Positions 27,566-36,189 are shown, counted from the stretch's first letter. The stretch: DNA of 64,000 nucleotides from Actinocatenispora thailandica (GCF_016865425.1 NZ_AP023355.1:6632198-6696197), one strand, 5' to 3'. Made by a program: numbers and translations. The notes: generated from the letters alone by a model not told the origin.

Positions 27566-28263
27566 CAGCTGTCCCTCTCTTTTCGGTCGGCGAGCAGGTC
27601 GAGCAGCCGTTGCAGTTCGGCGGCGCCGGCGCCCAGGTGGGCGGTGAGTTCGGCCCTGGCTTGCTCGGGGCTGCGGTGCAGCGCGTCGAGCAGCTGACGG
27701 TGGTCGTCCACGGTGCGGCCGAGTTCACGGCGGGAGCGCTCGGCCAGGGCCAGGGCGAGGCGCTGTTCCTGCTGGAGCTGCCCGTGGAAGCGGCGCAGCC
27801 GGGGACTGCCGGTGGCCGCGACCAGGGTGGCGTGGAAGAGCCGGTCGCCGTCGAGCGCCTCGATCGTGTCGCCGTTCTCGAAAGCGCGCTCTATCCGGTC
27901 GACCAGGCCGGCCAGGTTCTGGTAGATCACCGGGTCCCGGTGCTCGGTGAGGGCGTCGACCGCGACCAGTTCCACGGCAGCGCGGGCGGCATAGATGTCG
28001 GCGACATCCGACCCGGTGATGTCCGCGACGACGACGCCGCGGTTCATCTGGTAGCGGACCAGGCTCTCGCTTTCGAGAATCCGCGCGGCCTCGCGCAGCG
28101 TGCTGCGGGAGATGCCGAGCTCCGCGGCCAGGGAGGCTTCACGCAGCGGAGTGCCCGGCGGCAGCCGGCCGCAGAGGATCGCCTGCCGGATGGCTTCGGT
28201 GGCCTGCTCGGCGGTGCTCTGTCGTTGGATGCTCGCACCGAGGCCGGAGATCGGGCTCGTCAC
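27565..28263 (-). CDS. GntR-family regulator, FCD subfamily
   Basis: A 232-residue regulator from GTG 28263. GntR winged helix: AEQATEAIRQAILCGRLPPG, REASLAAELGISRSTLREAARILESESLV. The FCD domain follows, with likely metal residues in DGDRLFHATLVAATG and DDHRQLLDALHR and the HLGAG helix. The gene overlaps the arginase-like gene by one base, an autoregulated pair. The palindrome ATTGTC-C-GACAAT at 28380-28392 upstream matches the family operator. The ligand is probably a small acid or amino acid derivative, by family only. Confidence 0.9.
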   Translation of the reverse strand: MTSPISGLGASIQRQSTAEQATEAIRQAILCGRLPPGTPLREASLAAELGISRSTLREAARILESESLVRYQMNRGVVVADITGSDVADIYAARAAVELVAVDALTEHRDPVIYQNLAGLVDRIERAFENGDTIEALDGDRLFHATLVAATGSPRLRRFHGQLQQEQRLALALAERSRRELGRTVDDHRQLLDALHRSPEQARAELTAHLGAGAAELQRLLDLLADRKERDS

Positions 28264-28379
28264 CTCACCAGTCCTCCCACGCTCGAGTCTCTGGCCGCGC
28301 CGTACCCGTCGGCGAGCCGCGCGGCCCCGCCGCGTGGACGCTGCGGCCGGAAGCGCGCTTGCTCGGATCAGGTTGTCAT

Positions 28380-28392
28380 ATTGTCCGACAAT
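28380..28392. promoter_or_regulatory. GntR (FadR-type) operator
   Basis: ATTGTC-C-GACAAT, a perfect 6-bp inverted repeat 117 bp upstream of the FCD-GntR start. It fits TNGTNNNACNA and shares its 11-base core with 8094-8104. Confidence 0.65.
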
Positions 28393-28444
28393 CTGGCAAG
28401 GCGTGGATCGCCGATCGCCCGGAACGGAGGACGACGTCGGGTCC

Positions 28445-28532
28445 CCGGAGCACGTCGCGTCAGACCCTGGAGCACGTCGCGTCCGGCCCTGGAGCACGCC
28501 GGGTCAGGCCCTGGAGCACGTCGGGTCCGAAT
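28445..28532. repeat. 22-bp tandem repeat, four copies
   Basis: Four head-to-tail 22-bp units, each around GGAGCACGTCG, begin at 28445, 28467, 28489 and 28511. They differ at a few positions. They lie directly after the stop of the flavoprotein gene. No spacer structure, so not CRISPR. Confidence 0.8.
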
Positions 28533-28533
28533 C

Positions 28534-29640
28534 TCACTCCACCTGGTGCCCGAACCGTTCCGCGAACCGGGCGGTGAACAGGTCCGTCCCCTTGCGCCGG
28601 ATCACGGTGTCGAGCGGGGCAGCGACCGGGAGCCCGTCCTGGTCCGGCATCTGGCCGACGCCCCCGCGGGTACCGAGGGGCAGCAGGATCCTGCGCGTGC
28701 GGGCCGGCTGGTACCCGGATCGGGGTGGCTCGCCGCGCAGTTGGGCGCGAACGTTCTCCACGACCACCAACGCCTGCGTCTGGGCGTGGGTCGCCATCTT
28801 GGCGTCGGGCAGGTCGGCGATGTCGCCCACCGCGTACACGTGCCGGTGCCCGCGCACGGCGAGATGCTCGTCGACCGGGACCGTCGCACGGTCGGTGAGC
28901 GCGACCAGCTTTCCGTCCGCGAGGTAGCCGGTGTTGACGCGGGCCCCGAAGCTGCGGAACCAGATGTCGGCGGTGATCTTCTCGCCGCCGGTGGTCGACA
29001 CGGTGAAGGTGCCGGCCGTACCGTCCTCGAAGGGTGGCAGGCCGTCCAGCGCCGTACCGAGTCTCAGCTCGATGCCGAGCGCGTCGAGCTGGCGGCGTAG
29101 CTCCCGGCGCACCTCGGGCAGGAAGCCGGGCAGGATCTCGGCGGCGGGATCGACCACCACGATGCCCTTGTGCGGCCAGGCCTCGCGGATCTCGCCGGCC
29201 AGCTCCAACCCGACCGGGCCGGCGCCGAGGATCAGCACGCGCTCGGCGCGCGCGAGCTGGTCGTGGGTGGCGCGCAGCTCGGCCAGGGCCTGCGCCGCGC
29301 TCGTGGCCGCCTGCCGGGGCCGCGCCGGATACGAGTAGCTCGATCCGGTCGCGAGGACCAGGTAGTCGGCGTCCAGCCGACCGCCGCCGGCGAGCGTGAC
29401 ACCCCCGGCGTCCACCGACGCGGCCAGGTCTCGGAGCACCCGGCCGCGCGCCAGCAGGGCCCGGTACGGGAAGAACACGTGGTGTGCCCAGTCGGGCCGG
29501 GCCAGCGCCCGCAACGAGCCCGCCACGTTGACGAACGTGTCGCGGGGGTCGACGAGTACGACCTGCGCGTCACCATCGAGCTCCTTCGCGACCAGCGTCC
29601 CGGCGTAACCGCCGCCGACGACCGCGACGACTTCTCCCAT
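28534..29640 (-). CDS. FAD-dependent NAD(P)H oxidoreductase (FSP1/NDH-2-like)
   Basis: A 368-residue pyridine nucleotide-disulfide fold flavoprotein from ATG 29640. FAD Rossmann motif VVGGGYAGTLVAKEL; NAD(P)H Rossmann motif ILGAGPVGLELAGEI; second FAD motif HVYAVGDIADLPD. No active-site disulfide (CxxxxC) is present, so it is of the quinone-reductase AIFM2/NDH-2 kind rather than a disulfide reductase. It probably reduces quinones, cytosolic or membrane-peripheral. Divergent from a MarR gene with two exact AGTTG-N6-CAACT sites between them. Downstream is a 22-bp repeat array. Confidence 0.9.
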   Translation of the reverse strand: MGEVVAVVGGGYAGTLVAKELDGDAQVVLVDPRDTFVNVAGSLRALARPDWAHHVFFPYRALLARGRVLRDLAASVDAGGVTLAGGGRLDADYLVLATGSSYSYPARPRQAATSAAQALAELRATHDQLARAERVLILGAGPVGLELAGEIREAWPHKGIVVVDPAAEILPGFLPEVRRELRRQLDALGIELRLGTALDGLPPFEDGTAGTFTVSTTGGEKITADIWFRSFGARVNTGYLADGKLVALTDRATVPVDEHLAVRGHRHVYAVGDIADLPDAKMATHAQTQALVVVENVRAQLRGEPPRSGYQPARTRRILLPLGTRGGVGQMPDQDGLPVAAPLDTVIRRKGTDLFTARFAERFGHQVE

Positions 29641-29664
29641 CTGCGGCAGCCTTCCTCTCGCAAA

Positions 29665-29707
29665 AGTTGATGTGACAACTCTAGCGCGCGAAGTTGGCGT
29701 GTCAACT
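29665..29707. promoter_or_regulatory. two MarR-type operators
   Basis: AGTTG-N6-CAACT occurs at 29665-29680 and again at 29692-29707, centres 27 bp apart. Both lie between the flavoprotein and MarR starts (29640 minus, 29730 plus). Two sites can control both directions at once. Confidence 0.8.
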
Positions 29708-29729
29708 TGAGTGTCGGTACGATTGCCGG

Positions 29730-30311
29730 ATGGCCCGATCGGCAGCGCTGTCCCCCGAGGAATGGGAGTTCTGGGACAGGTGGATGACGGCGCAACGCCT
29801 GCTGGCCGGCGAGGTCGACCGCACCCTGCAGCGTGACTTCGGGATCTCGAAGGCCGAGTTCAGCGTCCTCGTGACCCTCCACCGGGCACCGGGCAACCGG
29901 CTACGCGTCACCGAACTCGCCGACTCCCTCGGCTGGGACAAGAGCCGGGTGGCGCACCAGCTCACCCGCATGGAGCGGCGCGGACTGCTCGACCGCACCG
30001 AGTCCGGCGCCGCCGGCCGCCGCACCGGCATCGGACTGACCGGGGACGGCCGGGACGTCGTGCAGCGCGCGATCAGCGGACATGCGCACACCATCCGGCG
30101 CCTCGCCCTCGACCCGCTCTCGCCCGACCAGGCGGCGGCGATCCGTGCCTGGAGCCGGCAGCTGATCGACCGTCTCGACCCGACCTCGCCCGACCCCACC
30201 CCCGGTGACTCGGGCGGGTCTGCCGGAGGGACCGGCGCGTCCCCGGCGACGTCCCCGGGCCGCAAGCGCCGCGACCGTGATCACCGGGGCTCCGTCACTC
30301 GCCACGGCTGA
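29730..30311 (+). CDS. MarR-family regulator
   Basis: A 193-residue regulator from ATG 29730. The HTH is FGISKAEFSVLVTLHRAPGNRLRVTELADSLGWDKSRVAHQLTRMERRGLL in the family's usual order, with the wing at DRTESGAAGRRTGIGLT. Residues 155-193 form a Gly/Ser/Pro-rich, then basic tail not needed for the fold. Divergent from the quinone-reductase-like flavoprotein, with two identical-half operators in the gap, so redox or quinone sensing is plausible. Confidence 0.92.
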   Translation: MARSAALSPEEWEFWDRWMTAQRLLAGEVDRTLQRDFGISKAEFSVLVTLHRAPGNRLRVTELADSLGWDKSRVAHQLTRMERRGLLDRTESGAAGRRTGIGLTGDGRDVVQRAISGHAHTIRRLALDPLSPDQAAAIRAWSRQLIDRLDPTSPDPTPGDSGGSAGGTGASPATSPGRKRRDRDHRGSVTRHG

Positions 30312-30454
30312 GCGTTCCACCGCGACCGTCGATGCCGTGCCGCCGCTCCGGCAGGCTGCCGGGCGAGCTGGACCGCCGGTCGTGGCCCGCTCATGGGGAG
30401 GAGGGCGTCGCCCCGTGGCCGGGTGACCCGCTCAACGCCGCCTCCCGTCGCCGG

Positions 30455-31095
30455 TCACCGTTCGTCGTCGTACTCCTCGTCCTCGTCGTACTCGTCGTCC
30501 CGGGAGCGGCGCCGCGGCTCCTCCTCGTCGTCGCGGTCCTCGTCTTCGGGGCCCTCGTCCTCAGTCCTGGCAGGCGGGCGCCGTCATGACGCCCTCCGCT
30601 GCGCCTTCCGACGGCGGAAACCAGCTCGTCGTGACGCATCGTGGACCTGCCTGGAACGTCCAGCTCCCGGGCCAGCTTGCGCGGCTCGTCGGTCTTGAGT
30701 GCAGACAGCTCGTCACGGCCTCCGCCGGCACCGCCGCGCGGTGCGCTACGACGGCCGCCGGATCGGCCGGAGCGACACCGGCTCCCGCCCTTGGTGGTCT
30801 CCCGCCGCCCCGACCGGTCGCCATCGCCGCGTTCGGACGATCGGTTGCGGCCGTTGGCACGGCGGTCGCCGCCGGTGCCCCCGCGCCCCCGACCGGACCG
30901 GCGCTCGCCGCCGGAACGTTCGACGCTGGCCCGCAGCGCGGACATCAGCTCGACGACCTTCGTGTCCGCCGGCGGCGCGGACTCGGCGACCACCTCCGAG
31001 CCGGGCCGTTTCGCCTCGACGAGTTCGGCACCGCGCTCGCCGTACGGGTTCACCAGGCCGAAGGACAGCGTCCCCGACCAGATCGGCCGTGCCAT
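30455..31095 (-). pseudogene. ku: internally deleted Ku gene (mini-Ku) with SAP-like tail
   Basis: ATG 31095 has a strong GGAGG upstream and starts MARPIWSGTLSFGLVN, the Ku N terminus. It then jumps to PYGERGAELVEAKRPGSEVV and KVVELMSALRASVERS, the Ku C-terminal region. About 220 residues, the whole DNA-ring core, are missing. A basic linker and a SAP/Rho-N-like motif (KLARELDVPGRSTMRHDELVSAV) follow. One added base near 30610 would give the natural end RKAQRRAS and a stop at 30584; after that stop the same frame runs on as an acidic stretch (DDEYDEDEEYDDER) to 30455. Uncorrected, the frame runs to 30391. Full-length Ku loads LigD onto DNA ends; this form cannot encircle DNA. Confidence 0.8.
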
Positions 31096-31368
31096 CGCGG
31101 TACCTCCTTCACCGCGCCGTCCGCTGCCTGGCAGGCAGTGCCGACCGGTCCGGCACGTACCAGCTGCGGTCCGGTGCGCGGGCAGCCGGTCGCCGGCCAC
31201 CCCCTGACTGTTACCCGGTCGGGCACCGACATGCCTGCCACGCACGAATCCGCCGAGCCGACGCGGGCCGCCACGCCCACCCGGGCGTCGGCAACGTGTC
31301 ACGGCGCCGCCGCTGGGTAGGCCAGGAACGGAAACTCGGACGCTGATCCACTCAGGAAGGAGGCTGTC

Positions 31369-31740
31369 ATGCCACGGCAGACAGCTCGCAGGCAGCGTCG
31401 TGATCCACGCAGCCAGGACTGGGACAAGAAGTCGAACAGGCAGTACGAGGAGATCAAGTCCTCGCAGTTGGATCGCGGCGCGAGCACGGGCCGCGCCGAG
31501 GAGATCGCGGCGCGCACGGTCAACAAGAACCGCGCCCGCTCGGGTAAGGCCGATCAAGCCAGTGACGTGTCGCTTCGTGACGAATCTCCCCAGGAGCGCG
31601 GTGGGCGCCGCTCCGGGCGCGGCTACGGCCCGAGCGGCGGACCGACCAAGGCCCAGCTGTACAACGATGCGAAGAAGCGCAACATCAAGGGCCGCTCCAA
31701 GATGACCAAGAAGCAGTTGCAGAACGCTCTCGGCCGCTGA
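31369..31740 (+). CDS. small basic SAP/Rho-N-like protein ('plasmid stabilization' type)
   Basis: A 123-residue, strongly basic protein from ATG 31369, with GGAAGGAGG upstream. The N-terminal 90 residues are charged and low in hydrophobics (WDKKSNRQYEEIKSS). The last 30 form a SAP/Rho-N-like module: AQLYNDAKKRNIKGRSKMTKKQLQNAL. This family is often annotated as plasmid stabilization protein and probably binds nucleic acid. It is divergent from the deleted ku gene, whose tail has the same GRSxM module. A possible SigB-like GGGTAG with GTGT upstream lies near 31290-31315. A hairpin terminator follows. Confidence 0.75.
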   Translation: MPRQTARRQRRDPRSQDWDKKSNRQYEEIKSSQLDRGASTGRAEEIAARTVNKNRARSGKADQASDVSLRDESPQERGGRRSGRGYGPSGGPTKAQLYNDAKKRNIKGRSKMTKKQLQNALGR

Positions 31741-31759
31741 GCGGCCCCCGCCGCGAAAC

Positions 31760-31780
31760 CCGAGCCCGAAGCGGGCTCGG
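31760..31780 (+). terminator. hairpin terminator
   Basis: CCGAGCCC-gaagc-GGGCTCGG, 8-bp perfect stem, 20 bp after the stop of the small basic protein. No U-run, as is common in high-GC genomes. Confidence 0.6.
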
Positions 31781-31872
31781 CTTCGGGCTGGGCTTCGGGT
31801 TCGGCTTGGGGGCCTGCTTCGGGCTGTGGTTCGGGCTGGGGTTCGGGCTGGGGCCTGCTTCGGGCTGCGGCG
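31777..31872. repeat. minisatellite of TTCGGGCTGGG-type units
   Basis: About eight irregular copies of CTTCGGGCTGGG or GGTTCGGGCTGGG. The reverse strand would encode Pro-Lys/Pro-Asn or Pro-Glu repeats in open frames, but nothing marks them as a gene. Position 31741-32165 has no other recognisable feature. Confidence 0.65.
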
Positions 31873-32165
31873 AGGTGACCGCGCGGACCGTTCGACCGGT
31901 GCGGTGGGCCTCCGGCGTCGCGAGTCGCCATCCGACCCGCGACGCCGGAGGCATCAGGACGTTCGGCGGACGCGACAGCGGCGCGCCGCCCGGCGAAGCA
32001 GATCGGCCGCTCGTGGCGGCGAACAGCGAAGCGCTGGGGCGGCTCCGTGGCCCGGCACCAGACCCGCGGAGTGTGACTCAGGACACAACATGCGCCTGTC
32101 ACGTCCGTCCAGGCTGCCCTGTCCCATGGCCGACCTCGACGAACGAGCCGCGCAGGGAGCACGAC

Positions 32166-33346
32166 ATGACCACCACCAGCCACGAGATCATCGTCCTCGG
32201 CGCCGGTTACGCCGGCCTGATCGCCACCGCCCGGCTGGCCCGGCACACCCGCAAGCTGAACACCCGGATCACGTTGGTGAACCCCTCCCCCCGCTTCGTC
32301 GAGCGGCTGCGCATGCACCAGGTCGCCGCGGGGCAGGAACTGACCGACTTCCAGATCCCGGAACTGCTGGCGGGCACCGGGGTGGAGTTCCGCCAGGCCG
32401 CCGCCACCGCCATCGATCCCGCCGCCCGCAGCGTCGTCCTCGATGACGGCACGATCCTGCGGTACGACCGGCTGGTCTATGCCCTCGGCAGCACCACCGA
32501 CACCAGCCGCGTCCCCGGCGCGGCGGACCACGCCTGGACCCTCGACGATCCGCGGACGGCACACCACTTCGCGCAACGGTTGCCCGAGATCGCCGCCGCC
32601 GGCGGTGCGGTCACCGTGTGCGGCGGCGGGCTCACCGGAATCGAAGCTGCCGCCGAGATCGCCGAGGCGCATCCGGGGTGTCCGTCACACTGGTCAGCGC
32701 TACCGAACCCGGGTCCATGATGGGCGAGAAGGCCCGCGGCCACCTGAACCGCGTACTGGACCGGCTGGGTGTGGTGCGCGTGGTCGGGGTGAAGGTCACC
32801 AAGGTGCTGCCCGACGCCGTGCGGCTGGACAACGGCGAACTCCGGCAGTCGGATCTGACCCTGTGGACCACCGGCGTGCGGGTGTCCCCGCTCGCCGCCG
32901 AGGCCGGCATCCAGACCGACGAGAACGGGCTGGTGATCACCGATCCGACACTGCGTTCGGTGTCGCATCCGGAGATCCACGCCATCGGCGACGCCGCCCT
33001 GGTACGGCAGGCGTGGGGCCGGCTGCACGGCACCTGCCAGAGCGGGGTGGTCACCGCCGACTACACGGCCACCGTCATCGCCCGGCAGCTGCGCGGGAAG
33101 AAGGTGAAGCCGTTGCGCTTCGGCTACTTCCACCAGCCGGTGAGCCTGGGTCGTCGGGACGCGGTCATCCAGTTCACCAGGGCCGACGACACCCCCAGGC
33201 GCTGGTACCTCACGGGCAAGGCCGCGGCCATCTACAAGGAGCAGGTCAGCAGCACCCCGCCGGTGGCCGCGAAGCTGACCCGGTACGTGCAGCTGCCGGT
33301 GCAGCTGTCCAAGGGTGGCCGAGCGACCCGCCGGACGGCAGGATGA
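32166..33346 (+). pseudogene. NADH dehydrogenase-like flavoprotein with one frameshift
   Basis: ATG 32166 opens IIVLGAGYAGLIATARLARHT (FAD motif) and reads to AVTVCGGGLTGIEAAAEIAEAHPG (NADH motif). The next frame continues VSVTLVSATEPGSMMGEKARGHL, WTTGVRVSPLAAEAG and HAIGDAALVRQAWG (second FAD motif) to 33346. Restoring one G in the run 32675-32678 gives a normal NDH-2-like protein of about 393 residues. It is followed within 90 bp by an ECF41 sigma gene; such sigma factors are known to accompany an oxidoreductase, carboxymuconolactone decarboxylase or epimerase. Probably intact in the living cell. Confidence 0.88.
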
Positions 33347-33433
33347 TCCGAGCCCGAGCCGAGCCGGCGGACCACCCGGCCCACCGGCCCCGCCCGGGCT
33401 CAGCGGAAGCGCAGACCGGTGAGGATGACAGCC

Positions 33434-34360
33434 GTGCAGGACCACAGTGACCATCAGCCGTCGCCGGCGGCCGAGCCGAACGGCGCCTCGGTCGACACGT
33501 TCGTCGAACATCGTCGGCTGCTCTTCGGCACCGCCTACAACTTGCTGGGCAGCGTCGCCGACGCCGAGGACATCCTGCAGGAAGCGTGGCTGAAATGGGA
33601 CTCCGTGGACCACGGTTCGGTGGCCCATCCCAAGGCCTACCTGGTGCGTACGGTCACCAACCTCGCCCTCAACCGCCTCACCTCCGCCCGAGCGAAGCGC
33701 GAAACGTACATCGGCCCATGGCTTCCCGAACCGCTCGTCACCGCCCCAAATGCCGCCGAGGAGACCGAGATGGCCGATACCGTGTCGACGGCAATGCTCG
33801 TCGTCCTCGAAACGCTGAGTCCCACGGAGCGAGCCGTATTCGTGTTACGCGAGGTGTTCGGCTTCTCGCACGCCGACATCGGTGGCTTCCTCGATCGCCC
33901 GGAGGCCACCGTCCGCCAGATCGCTCGCCGTGCCCGATCGCACGTGCAGGCCCGCCGCCCCCGGTTCGACGCCGACGATGCGGCGCGCAGCGAGATCACC
34001 GAGAAGTTCATCGCCGCCTGCCACGGCGGCGACCTCAACGCCCTGATGGCACTACTCGCCCCCGACGTGACCCTGTGGAACGACGGCGGCGGCATCGTCA
34101 CCGCCGCCCGCCGCCCGCTGTACGGCCCCGACCACGTGGCCCGCTGGCTGCTCGGCGTGATGGCCAAACCGACCTCCGCCGATGTCCGGCTGGAACCGGC
34201 GGTGGTCAACGGCGAAGCCAGCATCGTCGGTGTCGTCGGCGACTACCGGATCGGCGCGTTGACCTACGACATTCACGAGGGCCGCATCGAGAACATCCGC
34301 TTCCAGGTCAACCCGGAAAAGCTCGGCGGAATCCAGGAAACGGGCGACCCCACGTCCTGA
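33434..34360 (+). CDS. sigJ: ECF41-type sigma factor with SnoaL-like tail (SigJ-like)
   Basis: A sigma factor of about 308 residues. GTG 33434 fits the GGTGAGG site best; GTG 33419 and ATG 33425 are possible. Region 2: HRRLLFGTAYNLLGSVADAEDILQEAWLKW. Region 4: LETLSPTERAVFVLREVFGFSHADIGGFLDRPEATVRQIARRAR. ECF41 hallmarks are present: GPWLPEPL in the linker, DGGG and NPEKL in the SnoaL-like tail, which tunes activity without a separate anti-sigma. It typically activates its neighbouring redox gene, here the flavoprotein at 32166-33346. Confidence 0.92.
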   Translation: MQDHSDHQPSPAAEPNGASVDTFVEHRRLLFGTAYNLLGSVADAEDILQEAWLKWDSVDHGSVAHPKAYLVRTVTNLALNRLTSARAKRETYIGPWLPEPLVTAPNAAEETEMADTVSTAMLVVLETLSPTERAVFVLREVFGFSHADIGGFLDRPEATVRQIARRARSHVQARRPRFDADDAARSEITEKFIAACHGGDLNALMALLAPDVTLWNDGGGIVTAARRPLYGPDHVARWLLGVMAKPTSADVRLEPAVVNGEASIVGVVGDYRIGALTYDIHEGRIENIRFQVNPEKLGGIQETGDPTS

Positions 34361-34492
34361 CCCAGGTGGGTGCGGCGACTGCCGCAACGTGCCTCGCCAG
34401 GTGGGTGTCCCCGCGGGCACAGGGTCAGGAGTCGGCCGCCGTCGGCCCCGGGCGCTCGCCGGCGAGACACCCGGAGCCGGGCCAAGAACCGG

Positions 34493-35620
34493 TTACCGCT
34501 GGCCGCGGTCGGCGCGCCGGGCCGCGTGGACGGCCGCCAGGGCGAGTCGCTGGTTCTCCGGCGCGCCGCCACCGCCCCCGGCGACGAAGCGCCGACGGGT
34601 GTAGCCGTACGCGAGGCCCAGCTCGGCGTCGGCGAACCCGTGCGCGCCGATCGCGCCGCTGTGCCCCAGTGTGCGGGCGCCGAGGAACGGGTACCGCTGC
34701 GGCTGCGCCTCGAAGCCGAGCGCGAAGTGGTCCCGCTCGCCGGTGACCAGGTCCGTGCCGTGGCTGTGCACCCGCGCGAAACGTGCGACGGTCTGCTCGT
34801 GCAGCAGGGCCGGCCGGCCGTCCAGCCCGGTGACCGCCGCCGCGTAGAGCCCGGCGAGCCCCCGCGCCGAGCCGACTCCACCGGAGGACGCCGGCCCGAG
34901 TGCCCGCACCAACCGGGTGTTCCCGTACTCGACCAGGTCGGTGGGTGGCGTGGCGTGCTGGTTGAAGGCGATCGCGGTCAGGCTCGTCGGGTCCGACCCG
35001 GCGCCGGGCCGCGACTCGGTCGCCGGCTGGACCGGCACGTACCGCGGCTCCTCGGTCGCCGGCAGCCCCAGATGGAAGTCCAGCCCGAACGGTGCTCGCA
35101 GCTGCCGCTGGTAGTGCTGCTGGATCGTGTGGCCGGTGGCGCGGCGCACCACCTCGCCGGTGAGCGCACCGATGACGAACGCGTGGTAGCCGTAGGCGCG
35201 GCCGGGCCGCCAGTACGGGCGCTGCGATGCGAGCCGGTCGGCCAGCACCCGGTCGTCGGCCAACTCCTCGGTACGCAGTCCGCCGTCCACGCCGATGACC
35301 CCGGAACGGTGCGCGAGCAGGTCGCGCAGGGTCAGTTCCTCCTTGCCCTCACCGGTGAACTGCGGCCAGTACGACGACACGGTCCGGTCCAGGTCGAGCG
35401 CCCCGTGCTGGACCAGCCACGCGACGACCAGATGCGCGGCGCCCTTGGCGGTCGAGTACAGCGCGGTCAGCGCATCGGCAGCCATGCCCGCCGACAGGTC
35501 GACCACCAGCCGGCCGTACCGGTACACGGCGAGCTGGGCGCCGAGGCCGGGCTCGGCGGCGACGACCGCGGCGAACTGTTCCCGCACCGGCTCGTACCCG
35601 GCCGCGACGGTGCCGTTCAC
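34493..35620 (-). CDS. class C beta-lactamase-family serine hydrolase
   Basis: A 375-residue protein starting at GTG 35620, which overlaps the stop of the FMN reductase gene (GTGA). Nucleophile motif STAKG (SxxK), YGYHAF in the YxN position and LGHSGAIG as the HxG-like third motif. No signal peptide, so cytosolic; most relatives are esterases or peptidases rather than antibiotic lactamases. Length is normal. Coupled translation with the reductase and divergence from a TetR gene suggest one inducible unit. Confidence 0.9.
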   Translation of the reverse strand: MNGTVAAGYEPVREQFAAVVAAEPGLGAQLAVYRYGRLVVDLSAGMAADALTALYSTAKGAAHLVVAWLVQHGALDLDRTVSSYWPQFTGEGKEELTLRDLLAHRSGVIGVDGGLRTEELADDRVLADRLASQRPYWRPGRAYGYHAFVIGALTGEVVRRATGHTIQQHYQRQLRAPFGLDFHLGLPATEEPRYVPVQPATESRPGAGSDPTSLTAIAFNQHATPPTDLVEYGNTRLVRALGPASSGGVGSARGLAGLYAAAVTGLDGRPALLHEQTVARFARVHSHGTDLVTGERDHFALGFEAQPQRYPFLGARTLGHSGAIGAHGFADAELGLAYGYTRRRFVAGGGGGAPENQRLALAAVHAARRADRGQR

Positions 35621-36189
35621 GCCCGGGCTCCGGTGGCCGCGATCCGGGCGGCGAGCGCGTCGAGCAGGTCTTCCAGCAGCCCGGCGGTGGTCTCGTCGGT
35701 CAGGTTGCCGGCCTCGTCGAACCGTTCGTGCGCGTGCGAGACCATCACTTCCGGTTTGCCGATCACGTCGCTGTCGGTCCAGACGAACACCTGGCGCAGC
35801 GCGAGTTGGGCACGGACGGTACCGAACCGGGTTGACGAGGCGCCCATGATCGCGATCGGTTTGCGTCGCAGCGGGAGACCGGCGTCGCCGGTCCAGTCGG
35901 TGCTCGCCCAGTCCAGAGCGTTCTTGAGCACCCCGGGGACACCGTAGTTGTACTCGGGGGTGGCGATCAGCAGCCCGTCGGCGTCCTGGATGCGCCGGCG
36001 CAGGTCGACGACCGGAGCGGGCCAGAGTTCGGGCACGTCGAGGTCGCGCTGGTAGGGCGGCAGGTCCGGCAACCCGGAGTAGACGCCGATGTCGAGGCCA
36101 CCGGGCTGCAGTTTGCGCGCGGACGCAAGCAGCAGACCGTTGTACGAGCCGGCGCGCAGGCTGCCCGAGATGCCGAGGATGCTGGCCAT
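35617..36189 (-). CDS. NADPH-dependent FMN reductase
   Basis: A 190-residue flavodoxin-fold reductase from ATG 36189. Motifs: ISGSLRAGSYNGLLL (phosphate loop), ATPEYNYGVPGVLKNALDW (FMN ring binding) and KPIAIMGASSTRFG. It moves electrons from NADPH to FMN or quinones. Upstream of and coupled to the serine hydrolase, and divergent from a TetR regulator; the intergenic region carries the repeat TGTACTG-N2-CAGTACA. This looks like a small xenobiotic or quinone-stress unit. Confidence 0.92.
   Translation of the reverse strand: MASILGISGSLRAGSYNGLLLASARKLQPGGLDIGVYSGLPDLPPYQRDLDVPELWPAPVVDLRRRIQDADGLLIATPEYNYGVPGVLKNALDWASTDWTGDAGLPLRRKPIAIMGASSTRFGTVRAQLALRQVFVWTDSDVIGKPEVMVSHAHERFDEAGNLTDETTAGLLEDLLDALAARIAATGARA

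Noticed and set aside
28445-28532. Repeat array as a CRISPR
   Set aside because: Units are head to tail with no spacers, and no cas gene is near. The same holds for the heptamer array at 37145-37232.
31685-31954. Pro-Lys/Pro-Asn repeat protein on the minus strand
   Set aside because: The frame is open only because of the minisatellite; no start context or flanking domain supports it.
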